NCBI GenBank assembly: GCA_013178015.1 | Contig: JABLXR010000027.1 | Coordinates: 1 to 64,000 of the forward strand | Origin: Anaerolineae bacterium | GTDB lineage: Bacteria; Chloroflexota; Anaerolineae; DRVO01 | DNA: 64,000 nucleotides | Reading direction: 5' to 3' | Part shown: in pieces, positions 1-7,060 of the stretch | How the letters are laid out: each line of letters opens with the position of its first letter | Numbering within the stretch: position 1 is the first letter of the stretch | Position numbers and translations under genes: made by a program | Notes under the pieces: generated by a model | What the model was told of the DNA's origin: nothing | What the model saw: the letters and a program-made list of their open reading frames with translations, nothing else | The model's database searches: none

Positions 1-80
1 GGAGAGGCCCGTCAGAAGAGGACCTACGGCGTAGCTGCGCTTGAGAAGGTGTGGCGGGGACTGGGGGTGGTGGGGTGAGG
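1..80 (+). other. 3' tail of an upstream reading frame, partial
   Basis: One frame is open from the left edge of the window to a TGA at 78-80 and ends in a basic stretch (RQKRTYGVAALEKVW). The codon series around it recurs at about 1489-1525 as RRKRAYGVVALE, again just upstream of a nucleotidyltransferase gene. It may be the C-terminus of a gene that starts outside the window or a relic of a duplicated module. No family can be assigned. Confidence 0.3.
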
Positions 81-326
81 ATCACGTTCGACAGTGAAGT
101 GGATGCCCTGTACATTGGTTTCATCGAGACCACCGTAACCGCAGTGCCTGTGGCCGAGGACATCGCCGTGGACTACGCCGCGGACGGGCGAATCGCCGGT
201 ATAGAGACTTCCGATGCGCCCCAGCGCTTCGGCGACCCGGGCGTGTTCCGGCGCGTGGCCCTGGCACTGCCTGTCGGGATCCAAGAGCCGAGTGGGGCGC
301 GCCTACCGGAGGGCGTTGAGCCATGA
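75..326 (+). CDS. DUF2283 family protein
   Basis: This 83-residue protein matches the DUF2283 pattern: an opening strand (RITFDSEVDALYIGF), an acidic central segment (VAEDIAVDYAADGRIAGIE) and a short C-terminal helix. DUF2283 proteins are small, of unknown biochemical role, and are often encoded beside toxin-antitoxin genes. The GTG at 75 is preferred because a purine-rich G tract precedes it; an in-frame GTG at 51 is also possible. Its TGA overlaps the next ATG (ATGA, 323-326), so translation is probably coupled to the nucleotidyltransferase gene. The family call is fairly safe; the function is unknown. Confidence 0.75.
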   Translation: MRITFDSEVDALYIGFIETTVTAVPVAEDIAVDYAADGRIAGIETSDAPQRFGDPGVFRRVALALPVGIQEPSGARLPEGVEP

Positions 327-676
327 GCACTGATCTCGAGATTCTGCGCCAGGGCCTGCGTCGCCGCGAGGAAGAGCAGAAGCAAGCCCTGACCGGGCGC
401 CGCGAGCGCGCCTGGCAGCTCGCCCGGCAAGCCGCCTGTCTCCTCAGAGACGAGTTCGGCGCGTCCCGTGTGGTTCTCTACGGCTCCCTGGTGCGTCCTG
501 AGGAGTTTCATCTCCGCTCCGACGTTGACCTGGCTGCCTGGGGAGTGCGCGACTACCTGAGTGCCGTGTGCCGCTTGCTAGACCTCGATCCGGAGATAGA
601 AGTCAACCTGGTCGAGTACGAAGCAGCTTCGCCCGGGTTGCGTGAGTGCATCCGCCGCGAGGGGGTGGAGCTTTGA
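323..676 (+). CDS. MNT-type nucleotidyltransferase (MntA-like antitoxin candidate)
   Basis: This 117-residue minimal nucleotidyltransferase has the signature GS followed by a DxD-type pair: LYGSLVRPEEFHLRSDVDLAAW at about residues 50-71, plus a third acidic position in EVNLVEYE. In MNT/HEPN systems such proteins AMPylate, and so neutralise, the partner HEPN RNase. Here the partner is the next gene, which starts on a TTG overlapping this stop codon (TTGA, 673-676). The N-terminal 40 residues form a basic helix (RRREEEQKQ) that is longer than in the smallest family members. The antitoxin role is inferred from the pairing. Confidence 0.8.
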   Translation: MSTDLEILRQGLRRREEEQKQALTGRRERAWQLARQAACLLRDEFGASRVVLYGSLVRPEEFHLRSDVDLAAWGVRDYLSAVCRLLDLDPEIEVNLVEYEAASPGLRECIRREGVEL

Positions 677-1158
677 GCGAAGGTGATGCTCTGGCAGGGC
701 GCATCCGCGAAGCCCTGGCCGAGGTTGAGCAGGTGGTGCAGCGAGCTGTTTCCCTGGGAGACAGGGCGGTAGCCAGCGGTGACACAGGCTACTGGGACGG
801 CGTCGCCCTGAATCTCCACGGTTACTACACAGCTGTGGACAGGATCTTCGAGGACATCGCCCGCACGCTCGACGGCGGCCTGCCCTCCGGGCCAGAGTGG
901 CACCAGAGGCTCCTGCTGCAGATGTCCTCCGAAGTCGCGGGACGTCGGCCACCGGTCATCTCGCGGGAGACCCGGCATCTTCTGGACCAGTACCGTGGCT
1001 TCAGGCATCTGGTACGGAACCTCTACGCATCCTCCCTGCGCCCCAGCAGGGTGAGCGAGCTGCTGAGCGACTTGGGCCCAAGCTTCGAGTCGCTGAAGGC
1101 CGACTTGTTCGCCTTCGCCGCTCTGTTGGAGGAGGCAGGTCAGCGGAAGCTTACGTAG
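673..1158 (+). CDS. HEPN-domain protein (HepT-like toxin candidate)
   Basis: A mostly helical protein of 161 residues, read from a TTG at 673 that overlaps the preceding stop codon. Near residues 110-125 it carries YRGFRHLVRNLY, matching the R-x(4-6)-H type active site of HEPN ribonucleases, although the His-Tyr order is not the canonical RxxxxHxY. The central region (LNLHGYYTAVDRIFEDIA) resembles the DUF86/HepT helix that packs in the dimer. Tight translational coupling with the nucleotidyltransferase supports a toxin-antitoxin pair. An in-frame ATG at 646 would lie inside the previous gene and is less likely. Confidence 0.7.
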   Translation: MSEGDALAGRIREALAEVEQVVQRAVSLGDRAVASGDTGYWDGVALNLHGYYTAVDRIFEDIARTLDGGLPSGPEWHQRLLLQMSSEVAGRRPPVISRETRHLLDQYRGFRHLVRNLYASSLRPSRVSELLSDLGPSFESLKADLFAFAALLEEAGQRKLT

Positions 1159-1623
1159 CACGCCCGCACCGGGTGCCACCCGAGCCGCGGCCGGACCACT
1201 CTGAAGGACGCGAGGTGAGGAGAAGAGAGCCGGGCTCGAAGGAGCTCCGCACAGGCGAGGCTGGCCTGGTCTTCTCGCTAATCCCGGTGGCAGAGGACGA
1301 ACTGGGCCCGCTCTCGGAGTCTCCTTTCATGCGGTCCGTCCAACGGGAAGACATCCCACTGTGAGGCAGGAGCACGGAGATCGTGCAGTGGGCGGAGGCG
1401 TCCGTGCGAGAGGCAGCACGGTTCCTATCCCCGAGCTCGCCTGGGTAGAAGCCGACGCTGGCTGACACTCTCGCACCGATCTCGTCCCGTCGGAAGAGGG
1501 CCTACGGCGTGGTTGCGCTGGAGGGGGCGATAGAACGCTTATGCCGCCGACAAGCGGCGCCCTCACCTGCCATAGTGCTAGACGCGGATGAGGGCACGAC
1601 GAGGGCCAACTACAGGAGGTTGC
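1159..1623. other. intergenic region with a repeated coding-like segment
   Basis: No complete gene is convincing here. The stretch 1486-1525 matches bases 9-46 of the window with only a handful of mismatches, mostly at synonymous or conservative codon positions. An open frame ending at the TGA at about 1362 (tail FMRSVQREDIPL) has no recognisable domain. The region reads as decayed sequence between two toxin-antitoxin-like modules. A good Shine-Dalgarno (AGGAGG, about 1614) belongs to the next gene. Confidence 0.4.
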
Positions 1624-1959
1624 ATGGCCGAAGCACTAAGCGTTGTGGGATCGCGGGCCATGGATCGGATTGTCCGGCAGATCGTTGAGGGTTTCCACCC
1701 ACAGAGTGTGATCCTGTTTGGCTCGCATGCCTACGGCACTCCCGATGCCGACAGCGACGTGGACTTGCTCGTGATAATGGATACTGATGATCCGCTCCAT
1801 ACCGCTGGTCTCATCTCGGCGTCCATTGATCACCCGTTTCCCCTGGATATCGTGGTCTTGCCGCCCTCAGAGCTAAGGCAGCACCGCGAGGAGCGACGCA
1901 TCTTCGCTGAGAAAGTAGTGGCGGAAGGCAAGGTCTTGTATGAAGCCGGCGAGGATTGA
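1624..1959 (+). CDS. nucleotidyltransferase domain protein (MNT)
   Basis: A 111-residue protein with the nucleotidyltransferase core ILFGSHAYGTPDADSDVDLLV at about residues 31-51 and a later acidic strand (FPLDIVVL) giving the third carboxylate. The ATG at 1624 lies 7 bases after an AGGAGG box; an upstream in-frame ATG at 1588 has no such site. It overlaps the next HEPN gene by 20 bases. Such pairs are usually classed as MNT/HEPN toxin-antitoxin modules, with this protein as the modifying antitoxin. Its sequence is clearly different from the MNT at 323-676, so the two modules are not recent copies. Confidence 0.85.
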   Translation: MAEALSVVGSRAMDRIVRQIVEGFHPQSVILFGSHAYGTPDADSDVDLLVIMDTDDPLHTAGLISASIDHPFPLDIVVLPPSELRQHREERRIFAEKVVAEGKVLYEAGED

Positions 1960-2317
1960 GTGGCTCAGGCCGGCCGAGGGAGACTGGAAGGTAGCCCAGC
2001 GCGAGATCCAGGCGCCTGACCCAGTCTACAACGTGGTTTGCTTCCTTAGTCAGCAGTGTGCCGAGAAGTCCCTGAAGGCATTGCTTGAGGAGACGGAGAT
2101 CGCCTTCGGCAAGGCGCACGATCTCGTGGTCCTCCTCGATCTCACCTCAGGGCGGTTCCCGGTGCTCGAGGAACTGAGGCAGCCATTAGGGTACCTCACG
2201 CCCTTCGCCATCGCCGGCCGCTACCCGGGTGTGGAGGCAGGTCCCGAGACGGCCGCGACCGCCTTGCGCATTGCCAGCCAGGTACGGCAAGCAGTACAAG
2301 AACTCCTAGCAGAGTGA
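1940..2317 (+). CDS. HEPN domain-containing protein
   Basis: This 125-residue protein belongs to the classical HEPN family: an N-terminal WLRPAEGDWKVAQRE helix, then FLSQQCAEKSLKALL and the KAHDLVVLL segment that forms the conserved core. Members are predicted nucleases or nucleotide-binding proteins that pair with minimal nucleotidyltransferases. It starts inside the preceding gene (20-base overlap), implying coupled translation. It lacks an obvious RxxxxH catalytic motif, so whether it is an active RNase is open. Confidence 0.85.
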   Translation: MKPARIEWLRPAEGDWKVAQREIQAPDPVYNVVCFLSQQCAEKSLKALLEETEIAFGKAHDLVVLLDLTSGRFPVLEELRQPLGYLTPFAIAGRYPGVEAGPETAATALRIASQVRQAVQELLAE

Positions 2318-2558
2318 AGACAGGGGCGGGCGGTGATTGAGCGCTAACTGGTCGCTGGCCCACGCTGATCGAAGCCGTACGACCTATGGGCGGCAATGCC
2401 GAAGGACGCAGCAGCCGCTCCGGCCCCCCGCTCTTGAGCGCAAGACGCGGGACAGCACCTGACCACTGGAACCCGCGACTGCGTACCGGCGTCTTGACTC
2501 CAGGCACTAGCTCGGGCGCAGACAGAGACGACCAACTGACCTCAGAAGGAATGGGAAC

Positions 2559-3716
2559 ATGACACGTACCAGACGACGCGCGACGCCAGAACTGCTCGCC
2601 ATCCTATCCTTGGCGGCTATCGGGCTCCTGCTGGCGGCCTGCGGGAGCACCCCTGTGCCACCCACCCTGCCCCCACCGGCCCCTACCGCCGCACCGTCGC
2701 CGACCTCCGCCCCTGAGGCGCCAACTGCTACCGTAGCTGCGGCCGAGGTTCCCACCGAGCCCTCCGCGACGGCCACTACCAAGGCTCTGGATACCCCGAC
2801 GCCGCAGGCGGCCCCCACCCTGCCCGCCCAGGCCCTGGAGCCCGCCGAGCACTGGGTCGTGCGCAACCTCATGGTCGGTCCCGGCCGCACGTACGTCTTC
2901 CTGGCGGACCTGAGCGGCCGGTACCAACTGCTCTACAGCGATGACGATGGCCAGACATGGGCGCCCTTCCCCGGCGAGTTGCCCCTCGGCCATTGCCTCA
3001 ACAACGTCAACATTGACTACGCCGCCATCGATTCGCTCTACGCTGGGGCCTGCGAGGGAGGCCTCTATCACTGGAATGGCTCAGAGTGGGAACGCATCTC
3101 GGATCAGCGCGTGGGCACCCTCGAGGTCGTCTACCTGGAACCCCAGCTGATGTGGTCCACCGACCCGGCGGCCGGGCCCGGTGACCCCAAGATCAGCCGC
3201 AGCGAGGACGGCGGTCGCACGTGGGTGGCGGCCGACAGCGGCATCGACAGCTCCGAAACCATAGCCTACCTCGGCATGGACCCGCGGGACAGCAACACCT
3301 TCTACGCCATGGGCCGAGAGACGCTATATCGAGGCACGGCCGACGGTCAGTGGAAAGCCATTCCGACCGCCCGCTTCCCTTCTACGTTCACCGGCATGGC
3401 CATCGAGGGCGGGAATGGCGCCCTCTACGTCAGCCTGAGCGCCCCCAACAACCAGATCTGGCGCTCCCAGAACCCCAACATGGCGGATGTCACGGGCGTG
3501 CGCTGGGGTCTTCTCCACGACTTCGGCGAGCGCCAGGCGGTACACCTGATGGCTACCGGCCCTAGCTCTCACCCGGTGGGCGTGGCTCTCTATGCCAACC
3601 TCGCCGAGATTCAGCGGGGAGACAGCGGGGACCGGCCGGGCAACTACCTCCCCTACCGCTCCCCCGACGGCGGCATCACTTGGGAGCGGATCGTCATACC
3701 CGGCTGGATCGAGTGA
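2559..3716 (+). CDS. secreted lipoprotein with Asp-box (BNR-like) repeats
   Basis: The protein (385 aa) begins with a lipoprotein signal: basic start, hydrophobic core and the lipobox LLAAC with Cys28. A Pro/Thr/Ala-rich linker follows (about residues 30-100). The folded part carries three Asp-box motifs (SDDDGQTW near 130, SEDGGRTW near 217, SPDGGITW near 370), typical of sialidase-like or Vps10-like beta-propellers. Too few repeats are visible to define a complete catalytic propeller, and sialidase Arg residues are not evident, so binding rather than hydrolysis is likely. AAGGAA precedes the ATG. It stands alone as a single gene. Confidence 0.8.
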   Translation: MTRTRRRATPELLAILSLAAIGLLLAACGSTPVPPTLPPPAPTAAPSPTSAPEAPTATVAAAEVPTEPSATATTKALDTPTPQAAPTLPAQALEPAEHWVVRNLMVGPGRTYVFLADLSGRYQLLYSDDDGQTWAPFPGELPLGHCLNNVNIDYAAIDSLYAGACEGGLYHWNGSEWERISDQRVGTLEVVYLEPQLMWSTDPAAGPGDPKISRSEDGGRTWVAADSGIDSSETIAYLGMDPRDSNTFYAMGRETLYRGTADGQWKAIPTARFPSTFTGMAIEGGNGALYVSLSAPNNQIWRSQNPNMADVTGVRWGLLHDFGERQAVHLMATGPSSHPVGVALYANLAEIQRGDSGDRPGNYLPYRSPDGGITWERIVIPGWIE

Positions 3717-3757
3717 CGCACGGGGGCCAGAGCCACCTCGCGACAGGCCGCCCCGCT

Positions 3758-3798
3758 GAGGCACAGATGATCCCGGATCGCGGGATCGCCTGTGCCTC
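3758..3798. terminator. bidirectional hairpin between convergent genes
   Basis: Nine-base arms gaggcacag and ctgtgcctc enclose a second nested stem (gatcccg/cgggatc), giving a long hairpin between the stops of the lipoprotein gene (plus) and the metal transporter gene (minus). No pronounced T tract follows on either side, as is common in high-GC genomes. The position between convergent genes supports a terminator. Confidence 0.65.
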
Positions 3799-3833
3799 CG
3801 TGGAGCCTTCCCCCGGCCGACACCGCCCCGGTG

Positions 3834-5072
3834 TCAGATAGTGAGAAGCAGGCTGAAGGTGGCGAGAGTCACCAGCACTGCCAGCACTCCCGCCATCCAG
3901 TTGCTGAAGCGCGGGTTGCGCCAGGTCTTCATCAGGCTGCCGTCGTTGGCCAGGCGCAGCATGAGCACCAGGATGGCGGGCAGAAGCACAGCATTGGCCA
4001 CCTGAGAGAGCCACATCAGGGGAAAGAGCCTCAACCCCGGGATGAGCACGATCAGGCTGCTCAGGACGATGAGGAAGGTATATATCCCGTAGAAGGCCGG
4101 CGCCTCTTCGAAGGTCCGGTTGATGCCGCGTTCCCAGCCAAAGGCCTCGCAAGTGGCGTAGGTGGTCGCCAGGGGAAGCACCGACGCCGCCAAGAGTGAC
4201 GCCCCCAGCAACCCGACGCCAAAGAGAGTCTCGGCCCAGGGCCCGGCGATGGGCGCCAGCGCCAGGGCGGCCTCCTCCGCCGACTCCACCCGAATGCCCT
4301 GGGCGAAGAGGGTGGCGGCGGTGGCGATAATGATGAACCCGGAGACCACATTCCCCACCGCAGCCCCGAAGATCACGTCCAGTCGAGCGAGAGGAAACTC
4401 CCTCATCGTGATGCCCTTGTCGGCAATGGAGGCCTGCATGTACACCGCCGCCCAGGGTGTGATCGTCGTGCCCACGGTAGCCAGCACAGCCAGGATGTAC
4501 TCCGTGTCCATCTCGAAAGTGGGTACCACTGCGTGGACCAGTACCTCGTCCCAAGGGGGATGCACGGCGATGGCGGAGATGACATAAGCGATGGCGTACA
4601 ATGACAACAGCAGCAGTACCTTCTCCACACGCCGGTAAGAGCCACGCAGCACCACGAACCAGACACTGAAAGCGCCCAGAGGTACCGCTAGGTAGCGGCT
4701 CACACCGAAGAGCTCGGCGCTGGAGCCGATGCCGGCGAACTGAGCCGCGGTAGTGCCCAGGTTGGCCAGGAATAGCCCCAGGATCACGAAAAACGTGGCT
4801 CTGACGCCAAACCTCTCTCGAATCAGATCCGTGAGGCCCTTGCCCGTGGCCGCCCCCATGCGGGCCGCCATCTCTTGCACTGTGCTCTCCCCCACGGTGA
4901 CCCAGACCAGGATCCAGAGGAAGCTGTAGCCGAAGGCGGCCCCGGCCACCGAATAGGTGGCAATGCCGGGAGCATCGTTGTCGGCGCTGGCGGTTATGAG
5001 GCCGGGCCCCAGTACGCTCAAGAAGAGCAGGACTCGGGCGAAGGGCGCAGCGAGGCGATCCCTGACCCGCAT
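3834..5072 (-). CDS. Nramp (SLC11)-fold divalent metal transporter, non-canonical metal site
   Basis: This 412-residue membrane protein has about 11 hydrophobic segments and the Nramp core repeat. The usual TM1 DPGN motif reads DAPG here (ASADNDAPGIATY, near residues 29-41). The TM6 Met-Pro-His motif reads Thr-Pro-Trp (TTITPWAAVYMQAS, near 206-219). Loss of the metal-selecting Met and of the Asn is known for NRAMP-related transporters that carry Mg2+ or other hard cations rather than Mn2+/Fe2+. It lies 21 bases downstream of a soluble MgtE_N-CBS gene and is almost certainly co-transcribed with it. Substrate Mg2+ is inferred; Mn2+ remains possible. Confidence 0.85.
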   Translation of the reverse strand: MRVRDRLAAPFARVLLFLSVLGPGLITASADNDAPGIATYSVAGAAFGYSFLWILVWVTVGESTVQEMAARMGAATGKGLTDLIRERFGVRATFFVILGLFLANLGTTAAQFAGIGSSAELFGVSRYLAVPLGAFSVWFVVLRGSYRRVEKVLLLLSLYAIAYVISAIAVHPPWDEVLVHAVVPTFEMDTEYILAVLATVGTTITPWAAVYMQASIADKGITMREFPLARLDVIFGAAVGNVVSGFIIIATAATLFAQGIRVESAEEAALALAPIAGPWAETLFGVGLLGASLLAASVLPLATTYATCEAFGWERGINRTFEEAPAFYGIYTFLIVLSSLIVLIPGLRLFPLMWLSQVANAVLLPAILVLMLRLANDGSLMKTWRNPRFSNWMAGVLAVLVTLATFSLLLTI

Positions 5073-5093
5073 GGGAGACTCCGTCGAGTTGGG

Positions 5094-6353
5094 CTAGAAG
5101 AAGCGAGGAAGGCGCTTCTTCCAGGCAGTGGGCAGCACGGCGTCGAGGGCGTCGTCCACAGTCACGATCCCTTTGAGCACCCCCTCTTCATCTACCACAG
5201 GTACGGATAGCAGATCATACTTGGCCACCAAGCGGGCGACCTCTTCCTGGGACTCCTCCGGCCTTACTGTCACCGGCCGCTTGACCATCACTTCGCTCAC
5301 GGGCGTGTCCGGCTCAGCGAGCACCAGATCGCGCAACGAGACCACACCCCGCAGCCGGCCCGCCTCATCCACCACGTGTACGTAGTACATGGCTTCGTCC
5401 TCGCGGGCCTCCCGGGAGCGACGCAGGTGTGCCAGTGCCTCGCCTACAGTGAGCCCGGTGGGGATGGTAGCAAACTCGGTGGTCATGATCCCACCGGCCG
5501 AGTCCTCCGGGTAGCCCAGGAGCATCCCGACCTCGTCCGCCTCTTCCTTCTCCATGAGGCCAAGCAGGCTCTCTCGGTCCTCCTCTTTCAGAGTGGCCAG
5601 AACGTCGGCCGCGTCATCGGGGTCCATTTCTTCCAGCAGGTCGGCGGCTCGCTCCGGGGGCAGGGAGGTGAGGATGGCCGCCTGCAGCTCGGGGTGCACC
5701 TCAGAGATGGTGTCGGCGGCGGTCTCATCGTCGAAGGTCTCGATGAGGGCCTGCCCGGAGGGCCGGTCCAGCTCGATGACGATGTCGGCGATGTCCACCG
5801 GGTCCATCTGGCTCAGCCTGTCGCGCGCCACTCTCAGACGGATGGGAGCGTCGGCCTGGACGGAGGCCACGTCCTGCCAGGAGATTACCTTCTCCGGCAG
5901 GGGGCGGCGCAGAGCGCTCAGCACTCGGCGCGCTGGTTCCTCCACTCCCAAACGGCGCAGCAGGCTGGAGGTGCCCACGTTGACCGCGCTGAGGTAGTAG
6001 CGGCCATTGTCGCCCACGCGGGTGAACTGAAGATCGTTGACACGCACCAGTCGTCGGTCCTCAGTGTCCACGATCTGGCGGTCGAGCACCTGCCGCTTGA
6101 GCCAGAGCTCATCGCCCCGAGGGGTGTACCGGGCCGGCTCAGTGCTCTTGAGGATGACAGATGGGCTCAGCCAGGCGATTTCGCCGGCAGGGATGAGGGT
6201 CTCCTGTCCGTCGTCGGGCCGGAGAGCAATGGCACGCAAGGGGGGGAACCCTCGCTCGGTCTCGGCCACCAGCACATCGCTGACGCGGCCCACGCGGCGA
6301 CCCTGGGCGTCCCATACAGCCCTTCCCAGTATCTGGCTGAGGTAGATGGCCAC
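5094..6353 (-). CDS. PRC-barrel / MgtE_N / CBS-pair regulatory protein
   Basis: The protein (419 aa) has no transmembrane segment. Residues 1-160 hold two PRC-barrel-like repeats. Residues about 180-290 form the MgtE N superhelix (DPVDIADIVIELD, PERAADLLEEMDPDDAADVL). Residues about 295-405 are a CBS pair (GIMTTEFATIP, VMVKRPVTVRPEE). In MgtE channels the N and CBS domains sense cytosolic Mg2+; here the channel is missing and an Nramp-fold transporter follows in the same operon. The GTG at 6353 is chosen because AGGAGG lies 8 bases upstream; an in-frame ATG at 6413 has no such site. A gating or sensing role for its neighbour is inferred. Confidence 0.85.
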   Translation of the reverse strand: MAIYLSQILGRAVWDAQGRRVGRVSDVLVAETERGFPPLRAIALRPDDGQETLIPAGEIAWLSPSVILKSTEPARYTPRGDELWLKRQVLDRQIVDTEDRRLVRVNDLQFTRVGDNGRYYLSAVNVGTSSLLRRLGVEEPARRVLSALRRPLPEKVISWQDVASVQADAPIRLRVARDRLSQMDPVDIADIVIELDRPSGQALIETFDDETAADTISEVHPELQAAILTSLPPERAADLLEEMDPDDAADVLATLKEEDRESLLGLMEKEEADEVGMLLGYPEDSAGGIMTTEFATIPTGLTVGEALAHLRRSREAREDEAMYYVHVVDEAGRLRGVVSLRDLVLAEPDTPVSEVMVKRPVTVRPEESQEEVARLVAKYDLLSVPVVDEEGVLKGIVTVDDALDAVLPTAWKKRLPRFF

Positions 6354-6442
6354 GGCACAACCTCCTGCGGACACGGCACCACCGTGCCTAGCGCGGACAC
6401 GGTAATGGTGCACCTGGCGCTAAGGATACGCTGACCTGGTCA

Positions 6443-6542
6443 GAGCCTCCTTAAGCGCCAAGCCGCGGCGCCAAAGCCGCGGCTGGATCATGCCAAGGCA
6501 GGAACCCTGGCCACCAGGATGGGCTTGCCGCTAAGGAGGCTC
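6443..6542 (-). ncRNA. structured leader candidate upstream of the MgtE_N/Nramp operon
   Basis: Arms of about 20 bases (6443-6462 and 6524-6542; perfect over the outer 11, GAGCCTCCTTA) close a domain with an internal perfect 9-bp hairpin (6461-6469/6476-6484) and a short CCTGG/CCAGG hairpin (6506-6518). It lies 90-190 bases upstream of the GTG at 6353, in the expected 5' UTR. It does not show the M-box or yybP-ykoY core sequences that I know, so it may be a new cation-responsive leader or a plain structured repeat. The strand is assigned from the operon; the reverse strand would fold too. Confidence 0.45.
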
Positions 6543-6626
6543 GGTATTGAGTTGAGCTTCGCCGCAACCGTCTCCGAGGGCTAGTTGCGGCTCGCTACTA
6601 CTACTACCTGCGTCCATTTCTCCTGT

Positions 6627-6668
6627 GTTTGCCCGGCCTTGTGCGCGACGGTAAGGACCGGGCCAAAC
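6627..6668. repeat. inverted repeat in the 6.35-7.06 kb intergenic region
   Basis: Arms gtttgcccggcctt and aaggaccgggccaaac pair with one bulged base on the right arm and one extra C, around a 12-base loop. It sits upstream of the structured leader and could be part of the same 5' UTR or an operator. The rest of 6354-7060 holds no gene that I can support. Confidence 0.4.
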
Positions 6669-7014
6669 GTGCGACATTGTAGACCTGCGCCCAGTAGGAG
6701 TCAAACTGCCTTGACGGCGGAAGAGCGGGCGGTTCAGGCAAGCCCTTAGCCGGAGCCGTGAGCCACAGACCCAAGACCTCTTGGTCGTGAGTTCTCCGCT
6801 GCGGGTGGCCCGACGCGTTTGCCCACCTCGTCCAAGGTGTGCAAGGGACGCCCCGCGCAGGGCCTCCCTATGCCCCCGATGAGCACGCCGCCCCTGCTGT
6901 ATGCCTTACCGCCGCCCACCCGGGAGAACGGGACTCACCGCGGGGGACAACTAGCCACAAGTCCACAATCCATTCGAGGGAACGTTCCACCAGGCAAGAT
7001 CGCCGCTTTCCTTC

Positions 7015-7060
7015 CTTCTGTGCGCTCTCTATGGTCTCTGTGGTCTCGGCGGTGGAATCC
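7015..7060 (-). repeat. half element of the stop-codon-adjacent word repeats
   Basis: The words ctctatggtctctgtggtctcggcggtg lie directly beside the stop codon of the GH4 gene at 7061. They match the right arm of the larger element at 47320-47503 (ctctgcggcctctgcggtg). I do not see a clear left arm, so it appears to be a truncated copy. Confidence 0.45.

Noticed and set aside
5376-6434. Plus-strand open frame opposite the MgtE_N gene.
   Set aside because: Antisense of a gene with clear PRC, MgtE_N and CBS domains; composition is that of a shadow frame.
6443-6542. M-box (ykoK) magnesium riboswitch.
   Set aside because: The highly conserved core sequences I know are not present, so only an unassigned structured element is claimed.
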